NCBI GenBank assembly: GCA_051530055.1
Contig: CM121341.1
Coordinates: 6,014,001 to 6,078,000 of the forward strand
Direction: 5' to 3'
Source of the DNA: Neoechinorhynchus agilis
Taxonomy: Eukaryota > Acanthocephala
Length of the DNA stretch: 64,000 nt
Part shown: piece after piece, positions 57,801-64,000 of the stretch
How the letters are laid out: each line of letters begins with the position of its first letter
How positions within the stretch are numbered: position 1 is the first letter of the stretch
Made by a program: the position numbers and the translations under genes
The notes under the pieces: model-generated
Told to the model about the DNA's origin: nothing
Database searches by the model: none
Seen by the model: only the letters and a program-made list of their open reading frames with translations

Positions 57801-60800
57801 GAAAGATGAAAAAAGAAGAAGAAAGAAGATGAAGAAGGAGAAAGAAAGAGAAAGAAGGAGAAGAAGAAAGAAGATGGAGAAAGAAAAAGGAGAAGAAGAA
57901 GAAAGAAGAATAAGAAAGAAGAAATAAGGAGAAAGAATGAGAAGGAGAAAGATGAAAAAAGAAGATGAAGAAGGAGAAAGAAAGAGAAAGAAGGAGAAGA
58001 AGAGAGAAGAAGGAGAAGAAGAAAAAAGATGGAGAAAGAAGAAGGAAAAGAAAGAAGGAGAAATAGGAGAAGAAGAGATGACGTCACAAAAAATTTTGAT
58101 GACGTCGTCAAAAAGAAGAAAAAGAAGAAGAAAGAAGGAGAAGAAGAAGAAAGAGGAGAAGAAGGAGATGTAGAAAGAAGAAGAAAGAAGAAGGAGAAGA
58201 ATAACAAAGAAGAAAGACGAAGGAGAAAGAAGAAGGAGGATAAGGAGATCGAGAAGAAGAAGAAGAAGGAAGAAAGAAGAATGAGAAAGAAGAATGAGAA
58301 GGAAGGAGAAAGAAGAAGGAAGAAGAAATAAGGAGAAAGAGGAAGAAAGAAGAAGAAGTAAGAAGAAGAAAGAAGAAGATAAAAGAAAGAAGAAAGAAGA
58401 AGAAGATGGAGAAGCGGTAGAAGAAAGAAGGAGAAAGAAGGAGAAAGAAGAAGGAAGGAGAAGGAGAAGAAGAAAGAAGAAGGAGATAGAAGAAGAAAGA
58501 AAGAGAAGAAAAAGGAGAAAGAAGAAGGAGAAAGAAAGAGAAGAAAAAGAAGAAAGAAGAAGGAGAAAGAAGGAGTAGAAGAAAGAAGAAGAGAAGATAG
58601 AAGAAGAAGAAGAAGAGGAAAGAAGGAGAAGAAAGAAGAAGAATAAGAAAGAAGAAATAAGGAGAAGAAATAAGAGGAAAAAAGAAGAAGAAAGACGAAG
58701 AAAGAAGAAAGAAGGAGAAAGAAGAAGAAAGAAAAAGAGATAGAAGAAGAAAAAAGGAATTGAGAAAGAAGAAGGAAAAAGAAGAAGGAGAAAGAAGAAA
58801 AAAGGAATTGGAGAAAGAAGAAGGAAGAAGAAATAAGAAGGAGAAAGAGGAAGAAAGAAGAAGAAGAAGAAGAAAGAAGATAAAAGAAAGAAGGAGAAGA
58901 AGATGGAGAAGCAGTAGAAGAAAGAAGGAGAAAAGGAGAAAGAAGAAAGAAGGAGAAGAAAGAAGAAGGAGAGAGAAGAAGAAGGAGAAAGAAAGAGAAG
59001 AAGAAGAAAGAAGAAGGAGAAAGAAGAGTAGAAGAAAGAAGAACAAGAAGATAGAAGAAGAAGAAGAGAAGAAGAAGAAAGAAGAGGAAGGAAGAAGGAG
59101 AAGAAGAAAGAGAAGAAAGAATCAGAAGAAAGAGCAACAAGAAGAAAGAGGGAGGAGAAGGGGAAGGAGAAGAAGAAGAAAGAAGAAAGAAGACGAAGGA
59201 AGAAAGAAGAAGGAGAAGGAATTGGAGAAGGAAGAAGAAATAAGAAGGAGAAAGAGGAAGAAAGAAGTAAGAAGAAGAAGAAAGAAAGAAGAAATGAGAA
59301 GAAGAAGAAAGACGAAGGAGAAAGAAGAGGAAGAAGAAAGAAGAAGGAGAAAGAAAGAAAAAGAAGAAGAAAGAAGGAGTAGATTAACAAAGAAGAAGAA
59401 AGTAGGAGGAGGAGAAGGAGAAAAGAAGAAAGAAGAAGGAGCAGAAGAAGAAAGAAGGAGGAGAAGGAGAAGGAAAGAAGAAGAAAGAAAAAGGAGAAGA
59501 AGAAGAAAGAAGATGGAGAAAGAAGAAGGAAAAGAAAGAAGGAGAAATAGGAGAAGAAGAGATGACGTCACAAAAAATTTTGATGACGTCGTCAAAAAGA
59601 AGAAGAAGAAGAAAGAGGAGAAGAAAGAGATGTAGAAGGAAGAAGAAAGAAGAAGGAGAAGAATAACAAAGAAGAAAAGAAAGACGAAGGAGAAAGAAGA
59701 AGGAGGATAAGAAGATCGAGAAGAAGAAGAATGATAACAAAGAAGAAGAAAGAAGAAGGAGAAGGAGGAGAAGAAGGAGAAGAAGAAGGAAGGAAGAAAG
59801 AAGAATGAGAAAGAAGAATGAGAAGGAATTGGAGAAAGAAGAAGGAAGAAGAAATAAGAAGGAGAAAGAGGAAGAAAGAAGAAGAAGTAAGAAGAAGAAA
59901 GAAGAAGATAAAAGAAAGAAGAAAGAAGAAGAAGATGAAGCAGTAGAAGAAAGAAGGAGAAAGAAGGAGAAAGAAGAAGGAAGGAGAAGAAGAAAGAAGA
60001 AGGAGATGGAGAAGAAGGAGAAAGAAAGAGAAGAAAAAGGAGAAAGAAGAAGGAGAAAGAAAGAGAAGAAGAAAGAAGAAAGAGTAGAAGAAAGAAGAGG
60101 AAAGAAGGAGAAGAAAGAAGAAGAATAAGAAAGAAGAAATAAGGAGAAGAAATAAGAGGAAAAAAGAAGAAGAAAGACGAAGAAAGAAGAAAGAAGGAGA
60201 AAGAAGAAGAAAGAAAAAGGAGATAGAAGAAGAAAAAAGGAATTCGAGAAAGAAGGAAAAAGAAGAAATAAGGAGAAAGAGGAAGAAGAATATGAAGAAG
60301 TAAGAGGAAGAAGAAAGAAGAAGACGAAAGAAGAAGAAGAAAGAAGAAAAAGGAAAAGAAGAAAGAAGGGGAAAGAAGAAAAAGAAAGAAGAAGGGGAAC
60401 TAAGAAGGAGAAAGAAGGTGAAGAAGAAGGAGAAGCAAGAAGAAGCGGAAAGAAGAAGAAAGAAGAAGGAGAAGAATAACAAAGAAGGAGAAGAAGGAGA
60501 AGAAGAAGAAGAAAGAAAAAGGAGATAGAAGAAGAAAAAAGGAATAGGAGAAAGAAGAAGGAAGAAGAAATTAGAAGGAAAAAGAAGAAGAAGAAAGAAG
60601 AAGAGAGAAGAAGAAGAAGAAAGAAGAAGGAGAAGAAGGAGAAGGAGAAAGAAGAAAGAAGAAGGAGAAGGAGAAGAAGAAACAAGAAGGAGAAGGAGAA
60701 GAAGAAACAAGAATGAGATGGAGAAGAAGAATAAGAAAGAAAGAGGAGACGAAGAAGATAGAAGAAGGAGAAAGAAGGAGTTGAAGAAAGAAGAAGAACA

Positions 60801-61120
60801 AGAAGATAGAAGAAGAACAAGAAGATAGAGGAAGTAGAAGAAAGAAAATGGAGGAAGAAGTAGAACAAAGAAGAAGAAGAAGAAAGAAGAAGAAGGCTGG
60901 AGAAGAAGAAGGAAGAAGAACGAGAATTAGAAAGAAGGAGAATAAGAAAGAAGGAGAAAGACGAAGGAGAAAGAAGAAGGAGAAGGAAGGAGAAAGAAGA
61001 ACAAGAAAGAAGAAGAGGAAGAAGAAAGCAGGAGAAAAAAGAAGAAGGAAGAAGGTGAAGAAGAAAGGAGAAGGAGAAAAAGAAGAAGGAGGAGAAGAAG
61101 AACAAGAAGAAAGAAGGTGA
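45861..61120 (+). repeat. 15.3-kb polypurine satellite block with TGACGTCA islands
   Basis: The plus strand is almost entirely A and G, built from GAA, GGA and AGAAGGAGAA words, with rare C or T in fixed words such as AATAAGGAG and GACGAAG. Eleven islands of GATGACGTCACAAAAAAT type interrupt it, with the palindrome at 48224, 48785, 49538, 50869, 53024, 53543 (variant), 54890, 55828, 56430, 58079 and 59563. Higher-order copies are visible: 46651 repeats at 47537 (offset about 0.89 kb). About 50.2-52.0 kb repeats at 54.2-56.2 kb (offset about 4.0 kb). A GTAGATTAAC module recurs at 52093, 57304 and 59379. The very long Ser/Phe/Leu and Lys/Glu/Arg frames here are composition artefacts. I see no gene. 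Confidence 0.95.
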
Positions 61121-64000
61121 TTTTGTGACCGAGTCGCTAGTGGACATGTTCTATATTCTACACAAAACCGAACACACCCACCTACACATTTACACGCATG
61201 CGGTTACTACTGTTTATATCCCGATCGATGGCATGACGACATCATGCCCACTATAACAATTTTAAGAATTTCTTTGAAGAAAATATAAAACGTCAGTACG
61301 CAATCGATCACTCGCTAAAAGAAGTTCATTTCGGGTAAAGCATTACAATGTACAGGTTTCGCATATGGATTTGTCCTGCTCTCTATCGCGTCGTCAAGTT
61401 CATTTTTGTGACCGAGTCGCTAGTGTACATGTTCTATATTCTACACAATACCGAACACACCCACCTACACATTTACACGCATGCGGTTACTACTGTTTAT
61501 ATCCCGGTCGATGACATGACGACATCATGCCCACTAAAACAGTTTTAAAAATTTCTTTGAAGAAAATATAAAACGTAAGTACGCAATCGATCACTCGCTA
61601 AAAGAAGTTCATTTCGGGAAAAGCATTACAATGTACAGGTTTCGCATATGGATACTTCCTGCTCTCTAGCGCGTCGTCAAGTTCATTTTTGTGACCGAGT
61701 CGCTAATGGACATGTTCTATATTCTACACAAAACCGGACACACCCACCTACACATTTACACGCATGCGGTTACTACTGTTTATATCCCGATCGATTGCAT
61801 GACGACATCATGCCCACTATAACAATTTTAAGAATTTCTTTGAAGAAAATAAAAAACGTCAGTACGCAATCGATCACTCGCAGAAAGAAGCTCATTTCTG
61901 GTAAAGCATTACAATGTACAGGTTTCGCATATGGATTCTTCCTGCTCTCTAGCGCGTCGTCAAGTTCATTTTTGGGAACCGAGTCGCTAGTGGACATGTT
62001 CTATATTCTACACAAAACCGAACACACCCACCTACACATTTACACGCATGCGGTTACTACTGTTTATATCCCGGTCGACGACTTGACGACATCATGCCAA
62101 CTAAAACAATTTTAAGAATTTCTTTGAAGAAAATATAGAACGTCAGTACGCAATCGATCACTCGCTGAAAGAAGTTCATTTCGGGTAAAGCATTACAATG
62201 TACAGGTTTCGCATATGGATTCTTCCTGCTCTTTAGCGCATCGTCAAGTTCATTTTTGTGACCGAGCCGCTAGTAGACATGTTCTAAATTCTAAACACAA
62301 AACCGAACACACCCACCTACACATTTACACGCATGCGGTTACTACTGTTTATATCCCGTTCGATGGCATGACGACATCATGCCCACTATAACAATTTTAA
62401 GAATTTCTTTGAAGAAAATATAAAACGTCAGTACGAAATCGATCACTCGCTGAAAGAAGTTCATTTCGGGTAAAGCATTACAATGTACAGGTTCCGCATA
62501 TGGATTCTTCCTGCTCTCTAGCGCGTCGTCAAGTTCATTTTTGTGACCGATCCGCTAGTAAACATGTTCTATATTCTACACAAAACCGAACACACCCACC
62601 TACACATTTACACGCATGCGGTTACTACTGTTTATATCCCGATCGAAGGCATGACGACATCATGCACACTATAACAATTTTAAGAATTTCTTTGAATAAA
62701 ATATAAAACGTCACTACGCAATCGATCACTCGCGGAAAGAAGTTCATTTCGGGTAAAGCATTACAATGTACAGGTTTCGCATATGGATTCTTCCTTCTCT
62801 CTAGCGCGTCGTCAAGTTCATTTTTGTGACCGAGCCGCTAGTAGATATGTTCTATATTCTACAAAAAACCGAACACACCCACCTACACATTTTCGCGCAT
62901 GCGGTTACTACTGTTTATATCCCGATCGATGGCATGACGACATCATGCCCACTATAACAATTTTAAGAATTTCTTTGAAGAAAATATAAAACGTCAGTAC
63001 GCAATCCACAACTCGCTAAAAGAAGTTCATTTCGGGTAAAGCATTACAATGTACAGGTTTCGCATATGGATACTTCCTGCTCTCTAGCGCGTCGTCAAGT
63101 TCATTTTTGTGACCGAGTCGCTAGTGGACATGTTCTATATTCTACAGAAAACCGAACACACCCACCTACACATTTACACGCATGCGGTTACTACTGTTTA
63201 TATCCCGATCGATGGCATGACGACATCATGCACACTACAACAATTTTAAGAATTTCTATGAATAAAATATAAAACGTCACTACGCAATCCACAACTCGCT
63301 AAAAGAAGTTCATTTCGGGTAAAGCATTACAATGTACAGGTTTCGCATATGGATACTTCCTGCTCTCTAGCGCGTCGTCAAGTTCATTTTTGTGACCGAG
63401 TCGCTAGTGGACATGTTCTATATTCTACAGAAAACCGAACACACCCACCTACACATTTACACGCATGCGGTTACTACTGTTTATATCCCGATCGATGGCA
63501 TGACGACATCATGCCCACTATAACAATTTTAAGAATTTCTTTGAAGAAAATATAAAACGTCAGTACGCAATCGATAACTCGCTAAAAGAAGTTCATTTCG
63601 GGTAAAGCATTACAATGTACAGGTTCCGCATATGGATTCTTCCTGCTCTCTAGCGCGTCGTCAAGTTCATTTTTGTGACCGATCCGCTAGTAGACATGTT
63701 CTATATTCTACACAAAACCGAACACACCCACCTACACATTTACACGCATGCGGTTACTACTGTTTATATCCCGATCGATGGCATGACGACATCATGCCCA
63801 CTATAACAATTTTAAGAATTTCTTTGAAGAAAATATAAAACGTCAGTACGCAATCGATCACTCGCTAAAAGAAGTTCATTTCGGGTAAAGCATTACAATG
63901 TACAGGTTTCGCATATGGATTCTTCCTGCTCTCTAGCGCATCGTCAAGTTCATTTTTGTGACCGAGCCGCTAGTAGACATGTTCTATATTCTACACAAAA
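61121..64000. repeat. 283-bp tandem satellite, about 10 units, runs off the window
   Basis: Units start with TTTTGTGACCGAGTCGCTAG at 61121 and 61404, and then about every 283 bp to the right edge. Units are 95% or more alike, with a few one-base insertions (for example near 61975). Each carries the short hairpin GGCATGACGACATCATGCC (7-bp perfect arms, 5-nt loop) and an ACACACCCACCTACACA block. The purine block abuts the first unit directly. The repeated 68-codon frames are by-products of the repeat. Confidence 0.96.

Noticed and set aside
45732-61147. Very long reading frames (up to 1153 codons) rich in Ser/Phe/Leu on minus and Lys/Glu/Arg on plus
   Set aside because: They follow from strand-asymmetric GA/TC composition, which contains few stop codons. 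They overlap in several frames and show no domain, start context or splice pattern.
62500-63838. Repeated 68-codon plus-strand frames
   Set aside because: One per 283-bp unit, no family similarity, disrupted in other units.
40749-64000. CRISPR array
   Set aside because: Repeats are head-to-tail tandem units without unique spacers, in a eukaryotic genome.

Overview
The window looks like nematode nuclear DNA. The host genes have very short introns (mostly 35-105 bp). Eight of ten start codons lie 2-20 nt downstream of a pyrimidine-rich AG acceptor, as expected if most messages receive a trans-spliced leader. The encoded proteins are animal orthologues. The amount of satellite DNA points to a repeat-rich genome. 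A clade I nematode would fit, but the sequence alone does not prove the species.

Layout. Positions 1-40.6 kb are gene-bearing. In order they hold: XRN2 5'-3' exoribonuclease (-, cut by the window edge); a ZDHHC16-like palmitoyltransferase (-); a homogeneous 270-bp satellite (4.4-6.7 kb); a ZnT1/SLC30A1 zinc exporter (-); a C1D exosome cofactor (-) head to head with a TBC-domain Rab GAP (+); a tetraspanin (-); a tRNA-derived SINE with target-site duplications; a 119-bp hairpin; a gene desert of nearly 8 kb; a short, divergent plexin (+); a decayed LINE 3' end; mitochondrial ribosomal protein bS16m (+) tail to tail with eIF4G (-); and a SMYD4-type SET/MYND protein (+) head to head with eIF4G. 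Several of these (C1D, TBC, tetraspanin, plexin, ZDHHC16, SMYD4) are split genes. I rebuilt their exons by hand, and all phases agree.

From 40.7 kb to the end the window is satellite DNA. It runs through a diverged array of about 120 bp, then a 21-bp minisatellite built on the palindrome TGACGTCA. A young Ty3/Gypsy-type LTR element (broken, identical 149-bp LTRs) is inserted beside that minisatellite, and the array turns round on itself further on. Next comes a 15.3-kb, almost pure polypurine block carrying eleven islands of the same TGACGTCA motif. Last is a 283-bp satellite that runs off the right edge.

Functional themes. The genes are mostly housekeeping: RNA decay and processing (XRN2, C1D), translation (eIF4G, bS16m), membrane traffic and lipidation (TBC GAP, ZDHHC16, tetraspanin), zinc export, axon-guidance-type signalling (plexin) and lysine methylation (SMYD4). 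No operon-like same-strand cluster with tight spacing is evident. The two head-to-head pairs (C1D/TBC and eIF4G/SMYD4) probably share promoters. The features most worth following up are the polypurine block with its phased palindromic islands, the TBC gene whose only workable acceptor ends in GG, and the 46-bp-stem hairpin.
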